Below are positions 43,283-52,624 of a stretch of DNA of 64,000 nucleotides, one piece after another. This DNA comes from CAAGNP01 sp045595965 (lineage in GTDB: Bacteria > Bacteroidota > Bacteroidia > Bacteroidales > UBA932). Made by a program: the position numbers and the translations under genes. How positions within the stretch are numbered: position 1 is the first letter of the stretch; each line of letters opens with the position of its first letter. The DNA is taken from contig JAZOBN010000037.1 of assembly GCA_045595965.1 (NCBI GenBank), forward strand, positions 1 to 64,000, in the 5' to 3' direction. The notes beneath the pieces were generated by a model. That model was given only the letters and a program-made list of their open reading frames with translations, had not been told where the DNA came from and made no database searches.

Positions 43283-45568
43283 ATGGGAGTGAATTTAGTT
43301 ATAGTTGAGTCTCCGGCAAAGGCCAAGACTATCGAGAAATTTTTGGGGAAGGATTACACTGTCAAATCGAGCTTCGGTCACATTCGTGACTTGGCAAAAA
43401 AAAATCTGGGAATAGACATAGATGGGGGATTTGTCCCCGAGTATATTGTCTCAGCAGAGAAAAAGAAGGTGGTAACCGCACTCAAAGAGGCCGCTGCAGA
43501 GGCACAAACCATCTGGCTTGCATCCGATGAAGACCGAGAAGGTGAGGCAATTGCATGGCACTTGATGGAGACGCTCAAACTTGACCCCAAGAAAACAAAA
43601 CGAATTGTATTCCACGAGATTACAAAAGATGCAATCCTCAATGCCATTGAGAATCCAAGGGATATAGACATCAATCTTGTAAACGCTCAGCAGGCAAGAA
43701 GAGTTCTTGACCGACTTGTAGGCTTTGAACTCTCCCCTGTCCTCTGGAAAAAAATAAAACCGGCATTGTCGGCTGGTCGCGTACAATCTGCAACACTACG
43801 CCTTATTGTAGACAAGGAGAGGGAGATCATCTCCTTCAAATCGACACCATATTTCAAGGTTGACGCCATTTTCCACCCTGCAGGTGCTGCTTCATCTGTC
43901 AAGATTAAAAGCACACTCGACACAAGATTCAAAACCATCGGAGAGTCTAAGACTTTCCTTGAAAAATGTGTTGATGCAATTTTCCATATTTCAAAAATTG
44001 ACAAAAAGGAGGTTGCCAAATCACCCGCACCCCCCTTCACCACATCAACACTGCAACAGGAGGCTTCACGCAAATACGGCTTCTCAGTAAGTCAGACAAT
44101 GAATATCGCCCAGCACCTCTATGAATCGGGATTCATCACCTACATGCGTACCGACTCGACCAATCTGTCAAAACTTGCCTTAAGCAGTGCCAAGAAGTGC
44201 ATCGAAGAGCTGTATGGTCCGCAATATTCTAAGACAAGACAATATAAAACAAAAACCAAAGGGGCCCAAGAGGCGCACGAAGCGATCAGACCGACATATC
44301 TGGACCGCACATCAATAGAGGGGACAGTTCAGGAGAAAAAATTGTATGACCTGATCTGGAAAAGGACAATAGCATCCCAGATGGCAGATGCCCGCCTTGA
44401 GAAAACCGACATCGAAATCACCACCGACAAAGTGAATGAAATCTTCAAGTCTCAGGGGTCACAGGTTCTTTTTGACGGATTTCTGAAAGTATATCTCGAA
44501 TCTCAGGACGATGACCACAATGTGGAGGATGTGGATCTTCTGCCGGTACTGGAGCTCAATCAGCTGATGGAGCAAGTAGAGATCACCGCAACTGAGAAAT
44601 ATACATCAAAACCGCTCAGATACACCGAGGCATCCCTTGTCAAGAAGATGGAAGAGATCGGAATCGGACGTCCATCCACCTACTCTTCAACCATAACAAC
44701 CCTTGTTCAGAGGGGGTATATCCTTAAAGACAACAGGCCCGGAACTGAAAAACAGATATCTATTCTGAAACTAAAAAAAGGGAAGATAACATCTGATACC
44801 AAAACAGAGATTATCGGAGGAGAAAAGGGGAAACTCTGTCCTCAGGATATCGGCATCCTTGTTACAGATTTCCTTACCGACAACTTCCCTAATATCGTAG
44901 ATTACGGATTTACAGCAAAAGAGGAGGAAAATTTCGACAAAATTGCAGCAGGAAAGCTTACTTGGAACAAGCCGATAGGAGAGTTCTATGCCCCATTCCA
45001 CACCAATGTTGAGAAGACTCTGCATGAAGCACTCCCAAAAAATGCTGAAAGACTGCTGGGTACAGACCCTAAAACAGGGAAGAAAGTACTTGCCCGTATC
45101 GGAAAATTCGGTCCCCTTGTCCAACTGGGTGAGAGTGATGACAAAGAGAAGCGCTTTGCAAGTCTTCCAAAAGGTAAACTGATCGAAAGTATAACCCTTG
45201 AGGAGGCACTATCACTTTTTAACCTCCCCCGCACACTTGGCGAATACGATGGCAATGAAGTAATCTGCTCTACAGGGAAATTCGGTCCATACATCAAAAT
45301 CGGCAAAACTTTCATTTCATTAGGAAAAAAACTTAACCCTTACACTATCTCACTGGAAGAAGCTGTTGGCCTTATAAAAGATAACGAAATGAAAGTTTCG
45401 AATCAGAACATCAAAGAATTTCCAGAACACGATATAGTTGTCCTCAATGGTCGCTATGGCCCTTATATTAAGCACAATAAAAAGAATTTCAAGATACCGA
45501 AAGGGCACAAGGCTGAAGAGTTGACTTTGGATGATTGCTTAAAAATTGTTACAGATTCAAAGAAATAA
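43283..45568 (+). CDS. topA: DNA topoisomerase I
   Basis: Type IA topoisomerase that relaxes negative supercoils. 761 residues from MGVNLVIVESPAKAKTIEKF; an upstream in-frame TTG adds five residues and is not preferred. TOPRIM motif ASDEDREGEAIAWHL near 76-90, active-site Y287 in FITYMRTDSTN, and GIGRPSTYSSTI near 460-471. The C-terminal part carries lysine-rich repeats ending in NGRYGPYIKHNKKNFKIP rather than Cys4 zinc fingers, as is usual in Bacteroidetes. Confidence 0.96.
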   Translation: MGVNLVIVESPAKAKTIEKFLGKDYTVKSSFGHIRDLAKKNLGIDIDGGFVPEYIVSAEKKKVVTALKEAAAEAQTIWLASDEDREGEAIAWHLMETLKLDPKKTKRIVFHEITKDAILNAIENPRDIDINLVNAQQARRVLDRLVGFELSPVLWKKIKPALSAGRVQSATLRLIVDKEREIISFKSTPYFKVDAIFHPAGAASSVKIKSTLDTRFKTIGESKTFLEKCVDAIFHISKIDKKEVAKSPAPPFTTSTLQQEASRKYGFSVSQTMNIAQHLYESGFITYMRTDSTNLSKLALSSAKKCIEELYGPQYSKTRQYKTKTKGAQEAHEAIRPTYLDRTSIEGTVQEKKLYDLIWKRTIASQMADARLEKTDIEITTDKVNEIFKSQGSQVLFDGFLKVYLESQDDDHNVEDVDLLPVLELNQLMEQVEITATEKYTSKPLRYTEASLVKKMEEIGIGRPSTYSSTITTLVQRGYILKDNRPGTEKQISILKLKKGKITSDTKTEIIGGEKGKLCPQDIGILVTDFLTDNFPNIVDYGFTAKEEENFDKIAAGKLTWNKPIGEFYAPFHTNVEKTLHEALPKNAERLLGTDPKTGKKVLARIGKFGPLVQLGESDDKEKRFASLPKGKLIESITLEEALSLFNLPRTLGEYDGNEVICSTGKFGPYIKIGKTFISLGKKLNPYTISLEEAVGLIKDNEMKVSNQNIKEFPEHDIVVLNGRYGPYIKHNKKNFKIPKGHKAEELTLDDCLKIVTDSKK

Positions 45569-45570
45569 AT

Positions 45571-45578
45571 TACCTTTG
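45571..45578 (+). promoter_or_regulatory. -7 box for the Lrp-family gene
   Basis: TACCTTTG matches TAnnTTTG, 24 nt before the ATG at 45603, starting 2 nt after the topA stop. Confidence 0.5.
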
Positions 45579-45602
45579 TAACAAATTTTAAGCTTCAAAA
45601 CA

Positions 45603-46079
45603 ATGACCAAGTACCAAATCGACAAAACCGATCAAAAAATTTTGTCATATCTCGTAAAGAATGCGAGAATGCCCTTTTTGGAAATTGCAAGGGAATGTGG
45701 TGTTTCGGGAGCTGCCATCCATCAAAGAGTCAAGAAGATGGAGAACCTCGGAATCATCACCGGTTCCAGACTATTAGTGAAGCCCCAGACATTGGGACTC
45801 AATGTATGTGCATTTATAGGTGTACAACTCTCACAAGCGAGCAAATACGCAGAGGTGATCGAGCATTTCAAGAAGATTTCTGAAGTGGTGGAGTGTCACT
45901 TTGTTACAGGCAACCACGCACTGCTTGTAAAACTCTATTGTTTTAACCACGACCACTTGATGAAAGTCCTTATCAACACCATACAGAACATCCCTTACGT
46001 GGAAAAGACAGAGACTTGGGTATCACTTGACCAGGCTATCGAAAGGCAGATCTGGGTTAAAGATTATCCAAACCAATAG
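45603..46079 (+). CDS. Lrp/AsnC-family transcriptional regulator
   Basis: 158 residues: N-terminal winged helix (about 6-62) with DQKILSYLVKNARMPFLEIA and the recognition helix SGAAIHQRVKKMENLGII, then a RAM effector domain (about 68-145) typical of feast/famine regulators that sense amino acids as octamers. No neighbour suggests its target; it may act globally. Its last 23 bp overlap the convergent ispD. Confidence 0.94.
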   Translation: MTKYQIDKTDQKILSYLVKNARMPFLEIARECGVSGAAIHQRVKKMENLGIITGSRLLVKPQTLGLNVCAFIGVQLSQASKYAEVIEHFKKISEVVECHFVTGNHALLVKLYCFNHDHLMKVLINTIQNIPYVEKTETWVSLDQAIERQIWVKDYPNQ

Positions 46080-46752
46080 AAAGTATTGCTTCTGCCAACC
46101 TCATATCTTCAGGGGTTGTTATCTTTATATTAAGCCGGTTTCCTTCCAAAAACGAAAGGGGGAATCCGGCTTTTTCTACAACTGATGCATCATCTGTAAA
46201 TTCTGTAGAAAAGCCCTGTTCATAACTCTGAAGAAGGATATCTGAAGGGAAGACCTGAGGTGTCTGCACCGAAACATATCTATCCCTGTCCGCATATCTG
46301 TATATCCCCTCGCTATCCATCTCTCTCATAGACTCCACCATACGGGTATATGGAATTGTCGAGTTTCCCTTTTCTCCCATCGAAAAGAGCTCCTCTATCA
46401 CCTTTGTCGAGACGAAAGGGCGCACCCCGTCGTGAACAGCTACCACCCCCCCCTTTTCAACATACTTCAGACCGTTCTTTACCGAGTGGAAACGGGTGAT
46501 CCCCCCCTTGATAAGAATATGCTTGAATGCAAATCCCGATCTCTTGCAGTACTCCCTCCACATTTCGACTGCATCCTTATTCATTACAAGTATAATCTCC
46601 ACCGGAAACGACAGGGATAGAAATTGTTCAATTGTCCATCTCAAAATTGGCTTTCCACCCACCTCCAGCATCTGTTTGGGAACATTTGCCCCCATCCTTG
46701 TCCCACTCCCCCCAGCAGTGATAATGACATATTTTTTCGGTCTATTTTCCAT
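46057..46752 (-). CDS. ispD: 2-C-methyl-D-erythritol 4-phosphate cytidylyltransferase
   Basis: Transfers CMP to methylerythritol 4-phosphate in the MEP pathway. 231 residues with the nucleotide-binding ITAGGSGTRMGANVPKQMLEV at residues 11-31 (key residues G14, R18 and K25), VHDGVRPFVS near 104-113, QTPQVFPS near 162-169, and TDDASVVEKAG near 184-194. Overlaps the convergent Lrp gene by 23 bp; ispF is 45 kb away in this window. Confidence 0.95.
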   Translation of the reverse strand: MENRPKKYVIITAGGSGTRMGANVPKQMLEVGGKPILRWTIEQFLSLSFPVEIILVMNKDAVEMWREYCKRSGFAFKHILIKGGITRFHSVKNGLKYVEKGGVVAVHDGVRPFVSTKVIEELFSMGEKGNSTIPYTRMVESMREMDSEGIYRYADRDRYVSVQTPQVFPSDILLQSYEQGFSTEFTDDASVVEKAGFPLSFLEGNRLNIKITTPEDMRLAEAILSIGLDNL

Positions 46753-46765
46753 CTCTTTTTTTTTG

Positions 46766-46773
46766 CAAAATTA
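46766..46773 (-). promoter_or_regulatory. -7 box for ispD
   Basis: TAATTTTG on the minus strand lies 13 nt before the ATG at 46752. A second match, TATATTTG at 46780-46787, is an alternative. Confidence 0.45.
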
Positions 46774-46799
46774 TTTCCACAAATATACTTAATTTTTAC

Positions 46800-46807
46800 T
46801 AATTTTG
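46800..46807 (+). promoter_or_regulatory. -7 box for purH
   Basis: TAATTTTG on the plus strand matches TAnnTTTG, 33 nt before the purH ATG at 46841; it is divergent from ispD. Confidence 0.5.
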
Positions 46808-46840
46808 GAGTTCATTGTCTAACACATAAAAACGATTCAG

Positions 46841-48364
46841 ATGTCACTGAAAAGAATAAATAAAGCCCTTATCTCAGTCTATCACAAAGATGGTCTTGAA
46901 GAGATTGTTAAGGAACTGGTTAATGGAGGTGTAGAGATTCTCTCCACCGGAGGAACATACGATTTCCTGACAAGTAAAGGTTTCCCGGTAACGGCTGTTG
47001 AAGATATTACCACCTACCCCTCGGTTTTTGGTGGAAGAGTAAAGACACTCCACCCCAAAGTGTTCGGAGGAATCCTCTACAGAAGGGGGAATGAAAACGA
47101 CTGCAAACAGAAAGAGCAATATGAAATTCCCGACATTGACCTTGTAATCGTTGATTTGTATCCTTTCGAGGAGTATGTTGCAGCAAACGCTCCGCACGAA
47201 GACATTATCGAAAAAATCGACATCGGAGGGATCTCTCTCATCAGAGCTGCTGCCAAAAACTACAACGATGTGATCATCATCCCTTGCAGTGATGAATACG
47301 GCAAACTTCTCGAAGTGCTGAAGGGTCACGGATGTGCCTCCACTCTTGAAGAGAGGAGATATTTTGCAACTAAAGCATTCCTCACCTCTTCCCACTACGA
47401 TACAATGATTTTCGACTACTTCAATACAGAGGAAAAGATTTCTGTATTTGACAAGAGCATCACCCGTACAACACACCTCCGCTATGGGGAAAATCCTCAC
47501 CAGGCTGGTGTATATTTCGGACCAGAAGATTCTCTTCCTGAACAGATTCACGGCAAGGAGATTTCATACAACAATTTGCTCGATATTGAAGCTGCTGTGG
47601 AGCTTATTTCAGACTTCAATGAGCCTGCTGTTGCAGTTATCAAGCATAACAACGCTTGCGGTTGCGCGGTGAGAAATACTGTACTCGAGGCGTGGCAGGA
47701 TGCACTCAAAGCTGACCCCGTCTCGGCATTTGGAGGAATTATCGCTGCAAACAGAACTATCGATCTGGCTACAGCTCAAGATATCAACAAAATCTTCTTC
47801 GAGGTTATCATTGCACCAGAATACGAAAATGAAGCACTTGAGGTCCTCAAGAGCAAGAAAAACAGAATTATCCTCAAATCGGGCAATGTAAAACCGAGCG
47901 AAGAGAAATTCAGGTCGATGTTCAATGGTGTATTGATGCAGAAAAGGGATGATATTGTCGAACAGCCGGAAGATCTCCGCGTAGCAAGTGTCAAGGCTCC
48001 AACCTTGCAGGAGAGGGATGACCTCCTTTTTGCAAACATACTTGTAAAGCATTCAAAATCGAATGCAATTGTATTGGCTAAAAACAAAATGCTCCTTGCA
48101 AGCGGCATCGGTCAGACATCCAGGGTTGATGCCCTCAAACAAGCCATTGAGAAGGCCCGCAGTTTTGAGCTCTCTCTTGAAGGGGCAGTTATGTCCTCTG
48201 ACGCATTCTTTCCATTCCCCGACTGTGTTGAGATTGCGCACAAGGCAGGGATCACAGCGGTTATCCATCCGGGAGGATCGATCCGTGACAATGAGAGTAT
48301 CGAATATTGCGACAAAAATAATGTTGCAATGGTTATCACAGGTAAAAGACACTTCAAACATTAA
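46841..48364 (+). CDS. purH: Bifunctional AICAR formyltransferase / IMP cyclohydrolase
   Basis: Performs the last two steps of IMP synthesis. 507 residues: the MGS-like cyclohydrolase domain (about 1-195) has STGGTYDFLTSKG near 36-48 and GGRVKTLHPKVFGGIL near 64-79; the transformylase domain (about 200-507) has LRYGENPHQAG and the catalytic KHNNACG near 269-275. A short spacer leads to mreB; they may be co-transcribed, an order conserved in Bacteroidales. Confidence 0.96.
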   Translation: MSLKRINKALISVYHKDGLEEIVKELVNGGVEILSTGGTYDFLTSKGFPVTAVEDITTYPSVFGGRVKTLHPKVFGGILYRRGNENDCKQKEQYEIPDIDLVIVDLYPFEEYVAANAPHEDIIEKIDIGGISLIRAAAKNYNDVIIIPCSDEYGKLLEVLKGHGCASTLEERRYFATKAFLTSSHYDTMIFDYFNTEEKISVFDKSITRTTHLRYGENPHQAGVYFGPEDSLPEQIHGKEISYNNLLDIEAAVELISDFNEPAVAVIKHNNACGCAVRNTVLEAWQDALKADPVSAFGGIIAANRTIDLATAQDINKIFFEVIIAPEYENEALEVLKSKKNRIILKSGNVKPSEEKFRSMFNGVLMQKRDDIVEQPEDLRVASVKAPTLQERDDLLFANILVKHSKSNAIVLAKNKMLLASGIGQTSRVDALKQAIEKARSFELSLEGAVMSSDAFFPFPDCVEIAHKAGITAVIHPGGSIRDNESIEYCDKNNVAMVITGKRHFKH

Positions 48365-48384
48365 CAATATTTGACAAGAAAAAT

Positions 48385-49404
48385 ATGCTATTCTCTTTTT
48401 TAACTCAAGAATTGGCGATTGATTTAGGAACGGCGAACACCGTAATTCTGATGGACAACAAAATTGTGTTGGACGAACCATCAATTGTGGCGTTTGACCA
48501 AATCACAGGCAAGCCTATCGCTTTCGGACAGAAAGCAAGACTCATGCACGAGAAAACCCACCCCAACATCAAGACCATCAGGCCATTGAAAGATGGTGTT
48601 ATTGCTGACTTCAACGCAGCTGAGCAGATGTTGAGAGGTTTTGTAAAAATGATCAACCATAAAAAGACCCTTTTCACCCCAAACATCAAAATGGTGGTAT
48701 GTATCCCTTCAGGAAGTACCGAAGTTGAGATTCGTGCGGTACGTGACTCTTCTGAGCACTCGGGAGGTAGGGATGTATATATGATTTTTGAACCTATGGC
48801 TGCCGCTATGGGTATCGGCCTTGATGTAGAGGCACCGGCAGGAAACATGGTCGTTGACATCGGAGGTGGTACCACTGAAATCGCTGTAATCTCCCTTGGA
48901 GGCATTGTGTGCCAGCAGAGTATTCGTGTAGCAGGGGATATTTTTACCTCTGAAATCCAGCAATACATGCGTCAGCAACACAATATCAGAGTCGGTGAGA
49001 TTACATCTGAGGAGATCAAGAAGAAAATTGGTGCTGCTATTACCGATCTTGATGAGAATCCGGGACCATTTATCGTAAGGGGACCCAACATCATGACTGC
49101 ACACCCTATGGAGATTGCTGTTACCAGTCAGGAGGTTGCCCACTGTATTGACAAATCCCTTGCAAAGATAGAATCTGCCATACTGTCTGTTCTGGAACAG
49201 ACTCCACCGGAGTTGTACCAGGATATCGTAGAGAAGGGGATCTTCCTTACAGGAGGTGGTGCATTGCTCAGAGGTCTTGACAAGAGACTCACCGAAAAGA
49301 TCAATATTCCGTTCCACGTAGCGGAAGACCCTCTAAGTGCAGTAGCACGCGGCACAAGCATTGCCCTCAAGAATACATCGAAATATCCATTCCTGATGAG
49401 ATAG
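48385..49404 (+). CDS. mreB: Rod shape-determining protein MreB
   Basis: Actin-like cytoskeletal ATPase that guides lateral wall synthesis. 339 residues: phosphate-1 motif DLGTANTVILMD near 13-24, PSGSTEVEIRAVRDS near 112-126, GNMVVDIGGGTTEIAVISLGG near residue 155, and C-terminal GIFLTGGGALLRGLD. N-terminal hydrophobic MLFSFLTQELAI fits membrane binding. First gene of the mreB-mreC-mreD-PBP2-rodA elongasome operon. Confidence 0.97.
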   Translation: MLFSFLTQELAIDLGTANTVILMDNKIVLDEPSIVAFDQITGKPIAFGQKARLMHEKTHPNIKTIRPLKDGVIADFNAAEQMLRGFVKMINHKKTLFTPNIKMVVCIPSGSTEVEIRAVRDSSEHSGGRDVYMIFEPMAAAMGIGLDVEAPAGNMVVDIGGGTTEIAVISLGGIVCQQSIRVAGDIFTSEIQQYMRQQHNIRVGEITSEEIKKKIGAAITDLDENPGPFIVRGPNIMTAHPMEIAVTSQEVAHCIDKSLAKIESAILSVLEQTPPELYQDIVEKGIFLTGGGALLRGLDKRLTEKINIPFHVAEDPLSAVARGTSIALKNTSKYPFLMR

Positions 49405-49410
49405 CAATAT

Positions 49411-50238
49411 ATGGACAGGCGTTCTTCCACTATCACAGCCCTTATCTCATTCCTTGTCTTTCTATCACTGGAAGCATTGTGCATCGTTTTCATTGCCAAA
49501 GATGGGGTAATCCAGAGATACAAAGTGATGGTGGGGGTGCGGAATGTCCAATCATACATCTGGAGCAAAGGGGAAAATTTCAGATACTACAACTCCCTCA
49601 AACAAACCAACCAGGAGTTGCGCGATGACAACATCCGTCTGATTGAGAATATCGAGAAATACAGAAGCATTGCTGCCTCTTTCGTTGCAGACAGCACCAT
49701 GCAGGCCTACAAACCTGAATATGATTATATCCCTGCCAAAGTGGTCAAAAACACCACCAACAAGGTCAAAAACTACATAATCATCGACAAAGGTTCTGAA
49801 GATGGTGTGGAAGAGGATATGGGGGTAATCACCCCTAACGGGGTAGTCGGCTATGTCCACTCTGTAGGAAAAAACTACTCATTGGTAGGATCTCTCCTCG
49901 ATGTAAACTACACTATCACTGCCACTATCAAAAACAACGGCACATTCGGCACCCTCTATTGGGACGGGAAAAACACCAAGGAGGCTACCCTCTCTGAGAT
50001 CCCTGTACATACACAGTTTGCCATCGGTGACACCATCACCACAAACGGATATTCCGCTGTATTTCCCGCAGGAATAGAGATTGGGAGAATCAAATCATCA
50101 TCTATAAACAGTGGGACAAGTTTCGACCTTAAAATCGATCTGTTCCTCAACTACAGCAACCTCCACTTTGTATATGTGGTAAAAAATCCAAACAACAGGG
50201 AGGTTACAGAACTTATCAAAAAAGGGGAGGAGATGTAA
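49411..50238 (+). CDS. mreC: Rod shape-determining protein MreC
   Basis: 275-residue bitopic protein of the elongasome. One N-terminal transmembrane helix (about 8-29), a coiled coil (about 55-90) and a periplasmic beta domain with VKNYIIIDKGSEDGVEEDMGVITPNGVVGYV (about 112-150). It activates PBP2/RodA. Its stop overlaps the mreD start (TAATG). Confidence 0.93.
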   Translation: MDRRSSTITALISFLVFLSLEALCIVFIAKDGVIQRYKVMVGVRNVQSYIWSKGENFRYYNSLKQTNQELRDDNIRLIENIEKYRSIAASFVADSTMQAYKPEYDYIPAKVVKNTTNKVKNYIIIDKGSEDGVEEDMGVITPNGVVGYVHSVGKNYSLVGSLLDVNYTITATIKNNGTFGTLYWDGKNTKEATLSEIPVHTQFAIGDTITTNGYSAVFPAGIEIGRIKSSSINSGTSFDLKIDLFLNYSNLHFVYVVKNPNNREVTELIKKGEEM

Positions 50239-50750
50239 TGAATATCAATATCCGCACACTAATAACTACCCTTCTCCTCATCATTGTCCAGGCTCTTCTT
50301 GACAACTATATAGACCTTGGGCTCTATACACGGATAGTGATCACACCATACATCATTATCAATCTCCCTTACAAAAGGGGAAGTGTTGTTACGATGATTT
50401 ACGCTTTTCTTATCGGGCTTGCTATGGATATCCTTAGCGGAGGGGTCATGGGTCTGAATGCCGGAGCCCTCGTAGCTGCATCCCTCATACGACAGAAGAT
50501 TCTTCACACCATCATAAACGATTACAGCATGAGAAACCACGAAGGTCCCGAATTTGCTGTTTTCGGTTATAGGAAGAGCATATTCTATATCTCATCCATC
50601 GTCCTTGTATATTTTGTTTGTTACACATATTTGAGCAATTTCTCCTTCCACCCTTTTGGGGGCAATTTGCTTAAAATTGTTATTGGGACACTCCTCAACA
50701 CACTCATTATCCTGATGCTTTTCAAAAAACTTAACACCGAGAGATTATGA
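50238..50750 (+). CDS. mreD: Rod shape-determining protein MreD
   Basis: 170 residues, five to six transmembrane helices (about 8-28, 35-55, 58-80, 110-132, 140-165). MreD is poorly conserved in sequence; the call rests on size, topology, AFLIGLAMDILSGGVMGLNAGALVAA in mid-protein, and its place between mreC and PBP2, overlapping both by a few bases. Confidence 0.9.
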   Translation: MNINIRTLITTLLLIIVQALLDNYIDLGLYTRIVITPYIIINLPYKRGSVVTMIYAFLIGLAMDILSGGVMGLNAGALVAASLIRQKILHTIINDYSMRNHEGPEFAVFGYRKSIFYISSIVLVYFVCYTYLSNFSFHPFGGNLLKIVIGTLLNTLIILMLFKKLNTERL

Positions 50751-52624
50751 AAAGCTCTTCCCACTATAGATATACAGCGCTGACAATAGGGGTTGTCACA
50801 GCTTTTCTATTGTTGGGATTCCAACTTGTCAATCTGCAACTTATAGACAAAAGCTATAAAATCAGTGCACAGAACAACGCACTCAGATATGAGACAAGAT
50901 ACCCTGTCAGAGGGCTCATCCTCGACAGAAACGGGAGAGTTCTGGTAAGCAACAAAAACTCGTACGACATCATCGTCACCCCTTATGACGTCTCCGAATT
51001 TGACACCCTGGAGCTTTGTCGCATATTTTCACTCAATCCGGAGGAGGTAAAAGAGACTTTCAAATACTATCGACGTTACCGTACCCGCATTGGTTACCAG
51101 AGCAGGGTATTCCTCTCCCATGTAACATATCAGCAATATAGCCAGTTCATTGAGAAGAGATATAAATTCCCAGGCTTCTCTGCCTCTCCCAGAACAACCA
51201 GAAGTTACTCTTATAACGCAGGGGGAAACCTCCTTGGATATATCACGGAGGTAGACCCTGTTTTTCTAAAAAAACACCCTGACTATGCCTCTGGAGATTA
51301 TGTGGGAAGAACAGGCATTGAGGAGGTTTGTGAAGAGTCGCTCAAGGGGGAAAAAGGGTACAATATCTATCTCAGAGATGCAAACAACCGCATTCAGGAT
51401 CACTATGAAAACGGGAAATATGACAAACACGCCGTCCCCGGCAAAGATGTTGTATCCACTATTGACGCACAACTCCAGAACTATGGGGAATTCCTGATGC
51501 AGAACAAAGTTGGTTCGGTAGTGGCTATCGAACCCTCTACAGGGGAGATTCTGGCTATGATCTCGAGTCCTGGGATAAATGTAAATCTCCTCGAAAATAT
51601 TGGGGGAAACTATCAGAAGATCTCTTCCGATCCATTTAAGCCAATGTTCAACAGGGCTGTGATGTCACCTCAGCCACCTGGTTCAGTGTTCAAACTCGTA
51701 AACGGACTTATAGCCCTTCAAGAGGGGGTTATCAGTGAAGACACCCACTACGGGTGCAGCAATGGTTACCATGTGGGTAGCCTTACTGTAGGGTGCCACT
51801 CCCACCCCTCCCCAGTCGATCTGAAAGAGTCTATCATGATGTCCTGCAATGCCTACTACTGCAATATCCTTCGTGGAATACTCGACAATCCAAAATACAA
51901 CAATATTGAAGAATCATTTGCCAAATGGAGAGAATATGTCATGAGTTTTGGATTTGGGACTCAACTCGGAAGTGACTTCCCCTCTGAAAAGGGTGGTTTT
52001 GTCCCCTCTTCCGAAACTTATAACCGTATTCACGGCAAAGGGAGATGGAAATCACTATCTGTAATATCGCTCTCCATCGGACAAGGGGAGTTGGGGTGTA
52101 CCCCCCTCCATCTGGCCAATCTTGCGGCAACAATTGCCAACAGAGGGTACTACTATATCCCCCACATCATCAAAGATACTGACTCCCTCAGGATAGATGA
52201 CAAATACAAGCAAAGGCACTACACTCTGATCGATACAGCATATTTTGCCCCTATCATCGAAGGGATGGATATGGCAGTAAACACCCCCCCGGGAAAAGGG
52301 GCAACTGCAACAATCGCAGCTGTTGACAGCCTCAACATTTGCGGAAAAACCGGCACTGCCCAAAACCCACATGGCGATGACCACTCTGTATTCATCTGCT
52401 TTGCCCCAAAAGAGGACCCCAAAATTGCTGTTGCAGTCTATATGGAAAATGCCGGTTTCGGTGCAACATGGGCTGCTCCGACAGCATCTTTGCTTGTAGA
52501 AAAATATCTCAAGGGGGAGATAAGCCCCAACAGAGTCTGGCTTCAGGAGAGGATAGCAAACAGCAATCTTCTCCACAAAGTACCGGCCGGAAAACACCTG
52601 CAGAAAAAAGGAGATGACAAATAA
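50747..52624 (+). CDS. mrdA: Penicillin-binding protein 2 (elongasome transpeptidase)
   Basis: 625-residue monofunctional transpeptidase of rod-shape synthesis. One transmembrane helix (about 9-29), pedestal domain with RYPVRGLILDRNGRVLVSN near 43-62, GRTGIEEVCEESLKGEKG near 187-204, catalytic S313 and K316 in PPGSVFKL, MSCNAYY (SxN) near 365, and K534-T-G-T-A. It overlaps mreD by 4 nt and rodA by 11 nt. Confidence 0.96.
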   Translation: MKSSSHYRYTALTIGVVTAFLLLGFQLVNLQLIDKSYKISAQNNALRYETRYPVRGLILDRNGRVLVSNKNSYDIIVTPYDVSEFDTLELCRIFSLNPEEVKETFKYYRRYRTRIGYQSRVFLSHVTYQQYSQFIEKRYKFPGFSASPRTTRSYSYNAGGNLLGYITEVDPVFLKKHPDYASGDYVGRTGIEEVCEESLKGEKGYNIYLRDANNRIQDHYENGKYDKHAVPGKDVVSTIDAQLQNYGEFLMQNKVGSVVAIEPSTGEILAMISSPGINVNLLENIGGNYQKISSDPFKPMFNRAVMSPQPPGSVFKLVNGLIALQEGVISEDTHYGCSNGYHVGSLTVGCHSHPSPVDLKESIMMSCNAYYCNILRGILDNPKYNNIEESFAKWREYVMSFGFGTQLGSDFPSEKGGFVPSSETYNRIHGKGRWKSLSVISLSIGQGELGCTPLHLANLAATIANRGYYYIPHIIKDTDSLRIDDKYKQRHYTLIDTAYFAPIIEGMDMAVNTPPGKGATATIAAVDSLNICGKTGTAQNPHGDDHSVFICFAPKEDPKIAVAVYMENAGFGATWAAPTASLLVEKYLKGEISPNRVWLQERIANSNLLHKVPAGKHLQKKGDDK

